From contig NZ_DASVTO010000109.1 in assembly GCF_036387535.1 (NCBI RefSeq), positions 1-26,575 on the forward strand: a stretch of DNA of 26,575 bases. Direction: 5' to 3'. Position 1 is the stretch's first letter. Every line of letters starts with the position of its first letter. The notes under the pieces are model-generated. The model saw only the letters and a program-made list of their open reading frames with translations, was not told where the DNA came from and searched no databases. Shown here piece after piece: positions 16,255 through 23,396 of the stretch. The stretch comes from Sphingomonas_R sp036387535. GTDB taxonomy: Bacteria > Pseudomonadota > Alphaproteobacteria > Sphingomonadales > Sphingomonadaceae. A program made the position numbers and the translations under genes.

Positions 16255-16683
16255 TCAGCGCCAGCAGGATTTCAGCCAGGCGACCAGCGCGGTGGTCTGC
16301 GCCGGGTCCAGTGTCACCGCATCGCCCAGCGCCGGCGCCTTCGGCCACCCGGCATCGGCAATGACCAGGTCGCCCGCGGTCCGTGTCCCGTCATAGCGGG
16401 GCAGGACATGGAAATGGACATGCGGGTCGACCATCATCAGCATCAGATAGTTGATGCGGGCATAGTCCACCGCATGTCCAAGCGCCGCCTCTATCTCCGC
16501 GATCACCGATGCCAGTTCGGCAAAGGCAGCGGGCGGCAGCGCAGAAAAGGCGGTGACGTCGGACTTCGCCGCCAGCACCAGCGATCCCAGCGTCGGCTGA
16601 TCGGGGCGGAGCAGCACGACCCAATGGTCATGCTCGGCAATCAGCGTCGCCGGATAGCCGAAGCGGTGAATGGTGGCGTTCAT
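16255..16683 (-). CDS. HIT-family nucleotide-binding protein
   Basis: A 142-residue HIT-domain protein. The histidine triad His88-x-His90-x-His92 reads DPHVHFHVLPRY. The N-terminal region WVVLLRPDQPTLGSLVLAAK is the strand-turn-strand part of the fold. HIT proteins are nucleotide hydrolases or transferases acting on phosphoanhydride or phosphoramidate bonds (for example Ap4A or AMP-amine). The ATG lies four bases after the stop of the CDP-alcohol phosphatidyltransferase, so the two are translationally coupled. This link suggests that it handles a nucleotide product or intermediate of that pathway, which is inference. The gene ends one base from the stop of the convergent nucleotidyltransferase. 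Confidence 0.92.
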   Translation of the reverse strand: MNATIHRFGYPATLIAEHDHWVVLLRPDQPTLGSLVLAAKSDVTAFSALPPAAFAELASVIAEIEAALGHAVDYARINYLMLMMVDPHVHFHVLPRYDGTRTAGDLVIADAGWPKAPALGDAVTLDPAQTTALVAWLKSCWR

Positions 16684-16687
16684 GCGT

Positions 16688-17806
16688 TCATCCCAGCCAG
16701 GAGGTTATGGTGCCGCCGCGCATCCGCACGACCGCCGCCTGCGCCATCTGCGAAAGATGCACGATCAGCGAGATCGCCGTCCACCAGGCCACGCCGACCA
16801 GCCCCAGGTCCGGACGTCCGAACAGCAGGAAGCCGGCGAGGATCACGACATTGGGGTTGCGACGCGCGGTGATCAGCCGGAAATCGCTGTCGATCTTGCG
16901 CCAGACATGGATATGCATTCCGAACCAGCGGATGAATATACCCTCGATCACCCGCTGTGCGACATATCCGCCGACGATCACAGCCATGACGATGCGAAAG
17001 ATCGGCGTAGCCAGTTCCAGGTTCCAGGCATAGAGCCCCAATCCCCAGGCGACATACCAGAAGGGCGGGTGGATCAGGTCGACGCCATGATCCAGCAGAT
17101 GCCCCCAAGGGGAGGAGGTGATCGTGCACCGCGCCAGCTTGCCGTCCACCGTGTCCAGCACCATGAAGATGAAGCCAAGCGCCAGCCCGGTCCAATAGGC
17201 GCCATAGGCGAACAGGATGGTCGCCGCGACGCAGAGCGAGGCGCCCGCCAGCGACACCATGTTGGGCGTGATGCCCACCCGCGCGCACAGCCGGGTCAGG
17301 ACCAGCGCCCATTCGGGCCAGAGATATTTGGTCAGAATGTCGGTCACGCCCTTATAGGCGCCGAAATAGCTGGCGCGCTCCAGCGCGCGGACGCTGCCCG
17401 GCTCCAGGGGGGCCGCAAACGGCACCTCCCGCTTACGGAGTTGCTCGTTGACCATCGCACCGCCCAGTTCGCGCGCCATGACGACCAGTCCCGCCGGCAT
17501 CTGCCCAGCCGCCATCGCGGCCGCTGCCTGATCGGCGTTGTCCACCGCATGCGCGATCACCGGTCGGCCGCCGACGGTCAGGACATGACCCGGCCGTGTC
17601 GCCAGCGTCCGCAGCCAGGCCGGATCGAATGCGAACCCGGCATCGACGAGCAGGGCCGGCCCGGTCATGGGACCGTCGGAGACGGGCAGGCCGGCCGCGG
17701 CGGCGATCCGGCGCGTGCGCTCGCTGCTGTTCATGCCCCAGAGAAGCGTCGGATTGGATCCGACCATATGCACGGTCGGCGGCGTGGATTGGGATGAATT
17801 GGACAT
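16688..17806 (-). CDS. CDP-alcohol phosphatidyltransferase with an extra N-terminal domain (DIPP-synthase-like)
   Basis: A 372-residue protein. The C-terminal half is a membrane CDP-alcohol phosphotransferase with a perfect signature: Asp218-x2-Asp221-Gly-x2-Ala-Arg-x8-Gly-x3-Asp239-x3-Asp243 (DTVDGKLAR ... GHLLDHGVD). Several hydrophobic spans surround it. The first ~140 residues are soluble. They and the junction (ASYFGAYKGVTDILTKYLWP, then GITPNMVS) recall the nucleotidyltransferase-DIPPS fusions that make di-myo-inositol phosphate, but no NTP-binding signature remains in the N-terminal part. It probably joins a CDP-activated alcohol to an acceptor at the inner membrane; the substrates are unknown. 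ATG 17806 was chosen; an in-frame TTG at 17842 is the only extension. It is followed four bases later by the HIT gene. Confidence 0.88.
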   Translation of the reverse strand: MSNSSQSTPPTVHMVGSNPTLLWGMNSSERTRRIAAAAGLPVSDGPMTGPALLVDAGFAFDPAWLRTLATRPGHVLTVGGRPVIAHAVDNADQAAAAMAAGQMPAGLVVMARELGGAMVNEQLRKREVPFAAPLEPGSVRALERASYFGAYKGVTDILTKYLWPEWALVLTRLCARVGITPNMVSLAGASLCVAATILFAYGAYWTGLALGFIFMVLDTVDGKLARCTITSSPWGHLLDHGVDLIHPPFWYVAWGLGLYAWNLELATPIFRIVMAVIVGGYVAQRVIEGIFIRWFGMHIHVWRKIDSDFRLITARRNPNVVILAGFLLFGRPDLGLVGVAWWTAISLIVHLSQMAQAAVVRMRGGTITSWLG

Positions 17807-17913
17807 GGCGACGTCACATAGGAGATGCGACGCAATCCGCAAATGCCCGGTCCGGGCCGTACCGCACCCTCGGTCAACCGGATCACTGGTGGATCATCCC
17901 TCGTGCAGACATG

Positions 17914-17945
17914 AAAAAGCCGCCCCGGTGCTCCGGGGCGGCTTT
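17914..17945 (-). terminator. Rho-independent terminator after the GlsB-family gene
   Basis: A perfect 13-pair stem (17916-17928 with 17933-17945, core AAAGCCGCCCCGG) has a four-base loop. Read on the minus strand it ends in TTTTT, 22 bases after the stop of the glsB-type gene. It also separates that gene from the CDP-alcohol phosphatidyltransferase downstream. Confidence 0.93.
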
Positions 17946-17967
17946 CTAATCATTAGCTCGGGATCGT

Positions 17968-18225
17968 TTAGCGGACGCGTCCGCGACGCACCAGATTGAC
18001 GATCGCCAACAGGATGACCGCGCCCAGCAACGATACCAGGAACGTCGTCAGGTTCAGCGGCGCGCTGTTGATCGATCCGCCGCTCAGGATCAGGCCACCG
18101 ATGAAGGCACCCACGATGCCGACGACGATGTTCAACAGGATCCCCTGCTGTGCGTCGGTGCGCATGATGATGCTGGCCAGCCAGCCGATGACACCACCCA
18201 CGATCAACCACATGATCAGACCCAT
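17968..18225 (-). CDS. GlsB/YeaQ/YmgE-family stress-response membrane protein
   Basis: An 85-residue membrane protein of the transglycosylase-associated (GlsB/YeaQ/YmgE) family. Three hydrophobic helices are visible (about 2-22, 28-48 and 60-80). They hold the glycine-rich patterns IVGGVIGWLAS and LLNIVVGIVGAFIGGLIL, and the tail NLVRRGRVR is positively charged. Its function is not established; homologues are induced by general stress. The ATG at 18225 has a strong GGGAGG Shine-Dalgarno sequence at the expected spacing, so the longer open frame upstream (to 18477, inside thiL) is not used. It has its own terminator downstream and a possible EcfG-type promoter upstream. Confidence 0.93.
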   Translation of the reverse strand: MGLIMWLIVGGVIGWLASIIMRTDAQQGILLNIVVGIVGAFIGGLILSGGSINSAPLNLTTFLVSLLGAVILLAIVNLVRRGRVR

Positions 18226-18283
18226 AATAACCTCCCTATGATGACGACGACCCGTGCAGTCATTGCGTCGAGTAGGATGCTGA

Positions 18284-18308
18284 TACGCATGGGCAGGGAT
18301 GCGGTTCC
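18284..18308 (-). promoter_or_regulatory. Possible EcfG (general stress sigma factor) promoter for the GlsB-family gene
   Basis: On the minus strand GGAAC (18304-18308, extended GGAACC) is followed after 16 bases by CGTA (18284-18287). The alphaproteobacterial EcfG consensus is GGAAC-N16/17-CGTT, so the -35 is perfect and the -10 has one mismatch. Transcription would start about 50 bases before the ATG at 18225. Confidence 0.4.
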
Positions 18309-18316
18309 TACGCACC

Positions 18317-19291
18317 TCACCGGATCGCGGTTGCACCATGCTGGTAACCGAGCCGATCTGGGACACCGATCGACCGATTTTCATGATGGAGCGACAGACC
18401 CTCTCCAGCCGAAAAGCCGCCGATCCGGGCGATATCGACACCAATCGCATCAGCCCGCGCGCGCAATTCGGGCGCATCGCCCTCCGCCACCGCGATCAGC
18501 AGCACATAATCATCCCCCGCAGTCACCGCCGCCAGCCGCGCGTCGATCCCGTCGCCCGCATGCGCCATCAGATCGGGCGACAGCGGCACGCGGTCCAGAT
18601 CGATCCGCACCGCGCATCCGCTCGCCTTCGCGATCCGCGCCGCGTCGATCAGCAACCCGTCCGACACGTCCGCCGATGCCCGCGCCAGCGGCACCAGCGC
18701 CGCACCCGCGGCGATCTGCGGTTGCGGGCGGTGGTACGCCGCCAGCAATGCCGCCGGCCCGGTCCGTCCTGCCAGGGCGCAGGCCAGCCCCGCGCCTGCA
18801 TCTCCGATCGTACCCGTCACCCACAAATCGTCGCCCGGCGTGGCGCCCGCGCGCGCCGGCGCGCCGCCGGCCGGCACCGATCCGATCGCCGTCAGCCCCA
18901 GCGCGCGCGGGCCGCGCCCCGCCGAAACCGTATCCCCACCCAGCAACGGGATCCCGAACGCATCCGACACCGCCGCCAGACCCGCGACGAACGCCGCGTC
19001 CCACGCGCGGTCCGGACCCAGCATATATCCCAGCAGCATGCCTTCGGGCCGCGCGCCCTTCGCCGCCAGGTCGGACAGGTTCACCGCCACCAGCTTCCAC
19101 GCGACATCCGCCGGCCGGTCACCGGACAGGAAATGCACCCCCTCCACCAGCATGTCGTGCGTCAGGATCAGCCCGCGTCCCGGTGGCGGCACGAACAATG
19201 CCGCGTCATCCATCAACCCGCGCGCCGCGGGGTTGCGGGCAATACCCTTCAACAGGTCGATGAAGGCGGCTTCGTCGGACATCGGCGCCAT
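18317..19291 (-). CDS. thiL: Thiamine-monophosphate kinase ThiL
   Basis: A 324-residue ATP-dependent kinase converting thiamine monophosphate to thiamine diphosphate, the last cofactor step. Family segments in order are MDDAALFVPPPGRGLILTHD, AVNLSDLAAKGARPEG, LLGGDTVSAG, GDDLWVTGTIGDAGAGL, SADVSDGLLIDAARIA, and TAGDDYVLLIA. The Asp-rich metal-binding motifs of the AIR-synthase-like fold are all present. The start is ATG 19291, with GGAG four bases upstream; an internal ATG at 19282 is also possible. It lies 51 bases downstream of nusB on the same strand, an order common in alphaproteobacteria, and probably shares its transcript. Length is normal. Confidence 0.96.
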   Translation of the reverse strand: MAPMSDEAAFIDLLKGIARNPAARGLMDDAALFVPPPGRGLILTHDMLVEGVHFLSGDRPADVAWKLVAVNLSDLAAKGARPEGMLLGYMLGPDRAWDAAFVAGLAAVSDAFGIPLLGGDTVSAGRGPRALGLTAIGSVPAGGAPARAGATPGDDLWVTGTIGDAGAGLACALAGRTGPAALLAAYHRPQPQIAAGAALVPLARASADVSDGLLIDAARIAKASGCAVRIDLDRVPLSPDLMAHAGDGIDARLAAVTAGDDYVLLIAVAEGDAPELRARADAIGVDIARIGGFSAGEGLSLHHENRSIGVPDRLGYQHGATAIR

Positions 19292-19342
19292 CGTCTCCGC
19301 CCGATCGTTCGGGGCAAGGTCTCGGCTGTCAGGTCGAACGGC

Positions 19343-19804
19343 TCACGCCGCGCGGACCGCCTTCGCCACCGCATCCAGCAATCCGTTGACGAAGCCCTTT
19401 TCGCGCTTGTCATAGAATGCGGCCGCCACGTCGACATATTCCGATATCACGCTGCCGGTCGGCACGTCGGGCCGCGCGATCAGTTCATAGGTCCCGGCCC
19501 GCAGGATCTGCCGCATCGGCTTGTCCAGCCGGTCGATCGTCCAGCCGGTCGCCAGCTTGTCGGCGATGGCGGCATCCACCTCGCCCCGGCGGGCATCGAC
19601 GCCCTTGACCAGATCGTCGAAGAAATCCTGCTCCGCGTTGGCATATTCGACATCGTCCATCGTCGCACCCAGCCGGTGGCGATGAAATTCGTCGAGCAGC
19701 TTCGGCAGCGTGATCGTCTCCATCTCCTGCTGGTACAGCGCCTGCACCGCCGCCAGCCGCGCCGCGCTGCGCGATCGCGCGCGTTCGTTCACCTTCGCCA
19801 TCAT
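19343..19804 (-). CDS. nusB: Transcription antitermination factor NusB
   Basis: A 153-residue all-helical NusB, which with NusE (S10) binds boxA RNA and supports antitermination of rRNA operons. Signature segments are SAARLAAVQALYQQEM near the N terminus, TIDRLDKPMRQILRAGTYEL, and SVISEYVDVAAAFYDKREKGFVNGLLD near the C terminus. Two adjacent ATG codons (19804 and 19801) directly follow the hisD TAG with no gap. The GGAGA upstream lies within the hisD end, so translation is probably coupled to hisD. The second ATG gives the more usual spacing. It is located between hisD and thiL. Confidence 0.97.
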   Translation of the reverse strand: MMAKVNERARSRSAARLAAVQALYQQEMETITLPKLLDEFHRHRLGATMDDVEYANAEQDFFDDLVKGVDARRGEVDAAIADKLATGWTIDRLDKPMRQILRAGTYELIARPDVPTGSVISEYVDVAAAFYDKREKGFVNGLLDAVAKAVRAA

Positions 19805-21097
19805 CTATCTCCCCAGACGGACCGCGACCGACGCCGCATGCGCCGGCAAGCCCTCGGCCGTCGCCAGCGTCACCGCCGCCGGGCCGATCGCACGGATCGA
19901 CCGTTCGTCGAGCGCGAGGAAGCTGGTCCGCTTCATGAAATCCAGGGCCGACAGCCCCGAAGAAAATCGTGCGCGCCGCCCGGTGGGCAGCACATGATTC
20001 GGCCCGGCGACATAATCGCCCACCGCTTCCGGCGTGTGACGGCCCAGAAACACCGATCCCGCATGCCGCACCCGATCGAACAGCGCGTCCGGATCGGCAG
20101 TCGCGATCTCCAGATGTTCGGGCGCCAGCCGGTCGATCAGCGGGATCGCCGCGTCCAGCGTCGGCACCACGATGATCGCGCCATGGTCGCTCCAGCTCGC
20201 GCGCGCCACCGCCTGGGTGGTCAACGTCGCCAGCCGCGCTTCGACCGCGGCCATCACCGCATCGCCAAACGCCGCGTCGTCGGTGAACAGGATCGACTGA
20301 CTGACCGGGTCATGCTCGGCCTGGCTCAGCAGGTCGATCGCGATCCAGTCGGGATCGTTCGCGGCATCCGCGATCACCACGATCTCGGACGGCCCGGCCA
20401 CCATGTCGATGCCGACCACACCGTATAACTGCCGCTTCGCCTCCGCGACCCAGGCATTGCCCGGTCCGACGATGACGTCCGTGGCCGCGATCCGCTCGGT
20501 GCCATAGGCAAGCGCCGCGATCGCCTGCGCGCCGCCCACGCGAAACACCTGATCGACCCCGGCAATTTCCGCAGCCGCCAGCACCAGCGGGTTGATCTCG
20601 CCGCGCGGGGTCGGCGTCACCATCGTCAGCCGGCCGACGCCCGCCACCTTGGCCGGCAACGCGTTCATCAGCACCGATGACGGATAGGCCGCGCGCCCGC
20701 CCGGCACATACAGCCCCGCGGCGTCCACCGGCCGCCACCGCGCACCCAACCGGACGCCCTGCGCATCGACCGAGTCGCGGTCCGCCGGCACCTGGGTCGC
20801 GTGGAACGTCCGGATCCGCTCCGCCGCCAGTTCCAGCGCCGCGCGCAGGTCGCGGTCCAGCCCGTCCAGCGCCGCACGCCGGTCCGCCTTCGGCACCTCC
20901 CACCCGGTCACGTCCAGGGTATGGCCGTCGAACTGCTGCGTATAGCCCGCCAGTGCTATGTCGCCCCGTGCCCGCACATCCGCGACGATCGCGGTCACGG
21001 AGTCGCGCACGCCGGCATCCGATTCGCGGCGGGCGTTGACCAGCGTGTCGAACGCCGCCGCAAACGCCGGGTCGCGGCTGTTCAGCCGTGCCGTCAT
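19805..21097 (-). CDS. hisD: Histidinol dehydrogenase HisD
   Basis: A 430-residue zinc enzyme oxidising L-histidinol to L-histidine in two NAD-dependent steps. Residues match the E. coli enzyme almost one-to-one: zinc ligands Gln259 and His262 in LLSQAEHDPVS, and catalytic Glu327/His328 in LAPEHLEIA. The NAD region GGAQAIAALAYGTE and the segment GPGNAWVAEAKRQLYGVVGID are also present. The start is ATG 21097, which overlaps the hisG stop (ATGA). The same frame stays open upstream to 21415, but only across hisG. The TAG is immediately followed by the nusB start. It forms an operon with hisG, nusB and probably thiL. Confidence 0.98.
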   Translation of the reverse strand: MTARLNSRDPAFAAAFDTLVNARRESDAGVRDSVTAIVADVRARGDIALAGYTQQFDGHTLDVTGWEVPKADRRAALDGLDRDLRAALELAAERIRTFHATQVPADRDSVDAQGVRLGARWRPVDAAGLYVPGGRAAYPSSVLMNALPAKVAGVGRLTMVTPTPRGEINPLVLAAAEIAGVDQVFRVGGAQAIAALAYGTERIAATDVIVGPGNAWVAEAKRQLYGVVGIDMVAGPSEIVVIADAANDPDWIAIDLLSQAEHDPVSQSILFTDDAAFGDAVMAAVEARLATLTTQAVARASWSDHGAIIVVPTLDAAIPLIDRLAPEHLEIATADPDALFDRVRHAGSVFLGRHTPEAVGDYVAGPNHVLPTGRRARFSSGLSALDFMKRTSFLALDERSIRAIGPAAVTLATAEGLPAHAASVAVRLGR

Positions 21098-21762
21098 GCC
21101 GCCACCTGCATCGCTGCTGCCACCGTTCGAAATCCTTCTACCAGCGCCGCAATCTGCCCGCTGCGCGTCTTGAACGCGGCGCGGTTGACGATCAGCCGCG
21201 CCGATATCTCGGCGATCACCTCGACCTCGGTCAGGCCGTTTTCCACCAATGTCCGTCCGCTCGACACCAGATCGACGATCCGGTCCGCCAGCCCCAGCAC
21301 CGGCGCGATCTCCATCGCCCCGTTCAGCTTCACGCACTCGGCCTGCACACCGCGTGCCTCGAAATGCCGGCGGGTGACGTTCGGATATTTGGTCGCCACG
21401 CGGACATGGCTCCACTCGCGCGGATCATCGCCCGCGGCCAGCGCGACCGGTTCCGCAACCGACAACCGGCAATGGCCGACGCCCAGGTCGACGGGCGCAT
21501 AGAGTTCGGAATAATCGAACTCCATCAGCACGTCCGATCCCACGATCCCGACCTGCGCCGCGCCATGGGCGACGAAGGTTGCGACGTCGAACGCCCGCAC
21601 GCGGATGATCCGCACGCCGGCATCGTTGGTCGCGAACATCAGCGCCCGGCTGGCCGGATCGCTGAAGGCCGGTTCCGGCACGATCCCGACGTCGGCCAGC
21701 ATCGGCAGCACCTCGTCGAGGATGCGGCCCTTCGGAATGGCGAGGGTAACGGGTTCGGTCAT
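21094..21762 (-). CDS. hisG: ATP phosphoribosyltransferase, short form (HisG-S)
   Basis: A 222-residue enzyme for the first step of histidine synthesis (ATP plus PRPP). Segments seen are TLAIPKGRILDEVLPML, VGIVGSDVLMEFD, RVATKYPNVTRRHFE, LNGAMEIAPVLGLADRIVDL, and SSGRTLVENGL. The protein ends after the catalytic domains, so the C-terminal ACT-like regulatory domain of long HisG (about 300 residues) is absent. Short HisG proteins work with the HisRS-like subunit HisZ, which must be encoded elsewhere because it is not in this window. The start is ATG 21762. The stop overlaps hisD. Confidence 0.97.
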   Translation of the reverse strand: MTEPVTLAIPKGRILDEVLPMLADVGIVPEPAFSDPASRALMFATNDAGVRIIRVRAFDVATFVAHGAAQVGIVGSDVLMEFDYSELYAPVDLGVGHCRLSVAEPVALAAGDDPREWSHVRVATKYPNVTRRHFEARGVQAECVKLNGAMEIAPVLGLADRIVDLVSSGRTLVENGLTEVEVIAEISARLIVNRAAFKTRSGQIAALVEGFRTVAAAMQVAA

Positions 21763-21765
21763 GCC

Positions 21766-21788
21766 GCGCGCCTTACGCGCCGGCGCGC
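21766..21788. terminator. Weak GC hairpin between dps and hisG
   Basis: GCGCGCC (21766-21772) pairs with GGCGCGC (21782-21788) across a nine-base loop. It lies downstream of the dps stop and just upstream of the hisG start. There is no T tract, so it may be a weak terminator of dps or simply a GC-rich palindrome. Confidence 0.25.
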
Positions 21789-21815
21789 AACCTCACAAGT
21801 TACCCCGCCGTGTGG

Positions 21816-22316
21816 TCAGGCCTTGCGGCTCGCCTCGAACAGGAACCAGGCCCGCTCTTCCGCTTCGTCGGTCCAATCGTCCAGGATGCCGCTGGTCGCA
21901 TTGTCCTTTGCCTCGTCCACGATGTCCTTGGCTTCGCGCAACGATGCGACCAGCGCCAGATTGTCCTCGCGCAGTTCGGCCAGCATCGCGTCCGCACTGA
22001 CGAAGGGCTGGTCATTGTCCTTGATCGTCTGATGCCGCGCGATGTCGCCGATCGACCGCAAGGTCGTGTTGCCGGTCTTGCGCACCCGTTCCGCGATCGC
22101 GTCGGTCGTGCCCAGGATCTGCGCGGCCTGATCGTCCAGCATCAGATGATAGTCGCGGAAATGCGGCCCCGACACATGCCAATGAAAGTTCTTGGTTTTC
22201 AGGTACAAGGCAAAGCTGTCGGCCAGGATGCCGTTCAATGCGTCGGCAACCGTCCGCGCGCTGTTCGATGCGATGTCGGTCGGCGTTGCCAGTTCGGGCG
22301 TCGGGGTATCGGTCAT
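21816..22316 (-). CDS. dps: Dps-family ferritin-like DNA-protection protein
   Basis: A 166-residue Dps, a dodecameric ferritin-like protein that oxidises and stores iron and protects DNA in starvation or peroxide stress. The inter-subunit ferroxidase ligands are all present with exact E. coli spacing: His45, His57 and Asp61 (KNFHWHVSGPHFRDYHLMLD), then Asp72 and Glu76 (TTDAIAERV). The N terminus is Thr/Pro-rich with only one basic residue in the first 30, so DNA binding may be weak. The C-terminal helix ends SRKA. The start is ATG 22316 with GGAG six bases upstream. It lies upstream of hisG on the same strand but is probably a separate unit. No clear EcfG or OxyR site was recognised upstream. 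Confidence 0.96.
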   Translation of the reverse strand: MTDTPTPELATPTDIASNSARTVADALNGILADSFALYLKTKNFHWHVSGPHFRDYHLMLDDQAAQILGTTDAIAERVRKTGNTTLRSIGDIARHQTIKDNDQPFVSADAMLAELREDNLALVASLREAKDIVDEAKDNATSGILDDWTDEAEERAWFLFEASRKA

Positions 22317-22427
22317 GCGGATCTCCTGTTCGGATCTGTTCGGTTCGGCTCTCTAACGATCCAGAGCGCATCCGGACGCATCCCGGTGGTGGCGGGTGAC
22401 GGATTTCTCCGATGACGCTGATCGACG

Positions 22428-22997
22428 CTACAGGATCTGCAGGGCATCCAGCGCGAACAGCATCCCGATCAGGATCAGGACCGCGCCGATCCCGATCCGC
22501 ACCGCCCGGAGCGGCACCACTGTCACGAATCGTTGCCCCAGCATCGCCGCGGGCACCGCCGCCGCGATGACGCCCAACGTCGCGCCGACGGTCGCCAGCA
22601 CCGGCGCATCCGCTCTGGCCGACAGGGCGAACGCCAGGAACTGCGTCTTGTCGCCGATCCCGGCCGCCAGCAGTACGACGAAGCCGCCGGCAAAGGCGCC
22701 GAGTCGCGGTGATACCGGCATCTTCGGCGTCGTCGGCCGCGCCAGGGATCCGACGCCCGCGGACAGCAGCGACAGCGCGACCATCAGCGTCAATCCCCGG
22801 AACGGCACCATCGCATGCACCACCGCGCCCCCCGCCGCGCCGATCCCGGTGCTGACCAGCGCCGCCAGTGCCGCCGCCGCCAGCACCCGCCCCCTGTCCT
22901 CGGGGAAACGCAGGCAGAGCAGGATCACCAGCAACTGACTGCGGTCACCGATCTCCGCCAGCAGGCACGCGATGAAACTGCCGAGCAGCGTATCCAT
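22428..22997 (-). CDS. TMEM165/GDT1 (UPF0016) family cation transporter
   Basis: A 189-residue membrane protein with about six hydrophobic helices in two homologous halves. Each half of this family carries a signature E-x-G-D-[KR]-[TS]. The first half has it in full (Glu15, AEIGDRSQ). In the second half it reads AAGIGDKTQ, with Gly113 where the acidic Glu is expected. Bacterial relatives export manganese, and eukaryotic TMEM165/Gdt1 move Mn or Ca against H+. The likely role is divalent cation (Mn) homeostasis at the inner membrane, but the missing Glu makes direction and specificity uncertain. The dps gene lies downstream, on the same strand, with a gap of about 110 bases. The start is ATG 22997. 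Confidence 0.9.
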   Translation of the reverse strand: MDTLLGSFIACLLAEIGDRSQLLVILLCLRFPEDRGRVLAAAALAALVSTGIGAAGGAVVHAMVPFRGLTLMVALSLLSAGVGSLARPTTPKMPVSPRLGAFAGGFVVLLAAGIGDKTQFLAFALSARADAPVLATVGATLGVIAAAVPAAMLGQRFVTVVPLRAVRIGIGAVLILIGMLFALDALQIL

Positions 22998-23023
22998 GGA
23001 TCGGGATTATGCGACGGCGCGGA

Positions 23024-23359
23024 TCAGCTCGCCAGCCGCACGTTGATCGATGCGAGCAGGGCGTGCACCGCATTCTCGTCGCCCGGGCTGCATCCGCATG
23101 CCTCGCGCAGTCCGTCGAGATAGGGCCGGATCAGCGCCGCGCGCCCGTCGCGTTCGACCGCGGACGCCAGCTCGGCGGCAACGCCGGCCACCGCGGTCAG
23201 GCCGTGCAACCGCGCCGTCCCGCGAATCTCCCCCACCCGCTGCATCAGCCGGTCGAGCGACAAGGTCGGCAGTTCCGCCTCCAGCCCCGCGATCCGGCTG
23301 CACAGCCGGCTCGCGATCGAAACATCGTCCACATTCATCTGCGTATAAGCGGTCGCCAT
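23024..23359 (-). CDS. Small helical protein resembling an HPt domain without the phospho-His
   Basis: A 111-residue, mainly helical protein with no firmly recognised family. Residues 43-53 read GEIRGTARLHG, which fits the HPt pattern H-x-[LI]-[KR]-G-x-A-x3-G except that the phospho-accepting His is Gly43. His52 is nearby but in the wrong register. The following helix (AGVAAELASAVERDG) and the overall length also suit an HPt four-helix bundle. There is a CGC sequence at 88-90 but no metal motif. The ATG at 23359 has a clear GGAGGA Shine-Dalgarno sequence. The open frame upstream to 23500 covers the control region instead. A near-consensus CtrA box lies about 40 bases upstream. The function is unknown; a phosphorelay inhibitor or scaffold is a guess from this resemblance. 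Confidence 0.75.
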   Translation of the reverse strand: MATAYTQMNVDDVSIASRLCSRIAGLEAELPTLSLDRLMQRVGEIRGTARLHGLTAVAGVAAELASAVERDGRAALIRPYLDGLREACGCSPGDENAVHALLASINVRLAS

Positions 23360-23396
23360 GGCGTCCTCCCCTGCGGCCGGTCTTGCGCCCGGAACC

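Noticed and set aside
16670..17797. 375-residue plus-strand open frame
   Set aside because: It lies opposite the CDP-alcohol phosphatidyltransferase, which carries a perfect catalytic signature.
18299..20428. 709-residue plus-strand open frame
   Set aside because: It is antisense to thiL, nusB and hisD, all of which have clear family motifs; the translation is Arg/His/Gln-rich without domains.
22355..22386. Possible EcfG promoter before dps
   Set aside because: A CGTT is present, but no GGAAC lies at the required distance; the best upstream match has at least two mismatches and wrong spacing.
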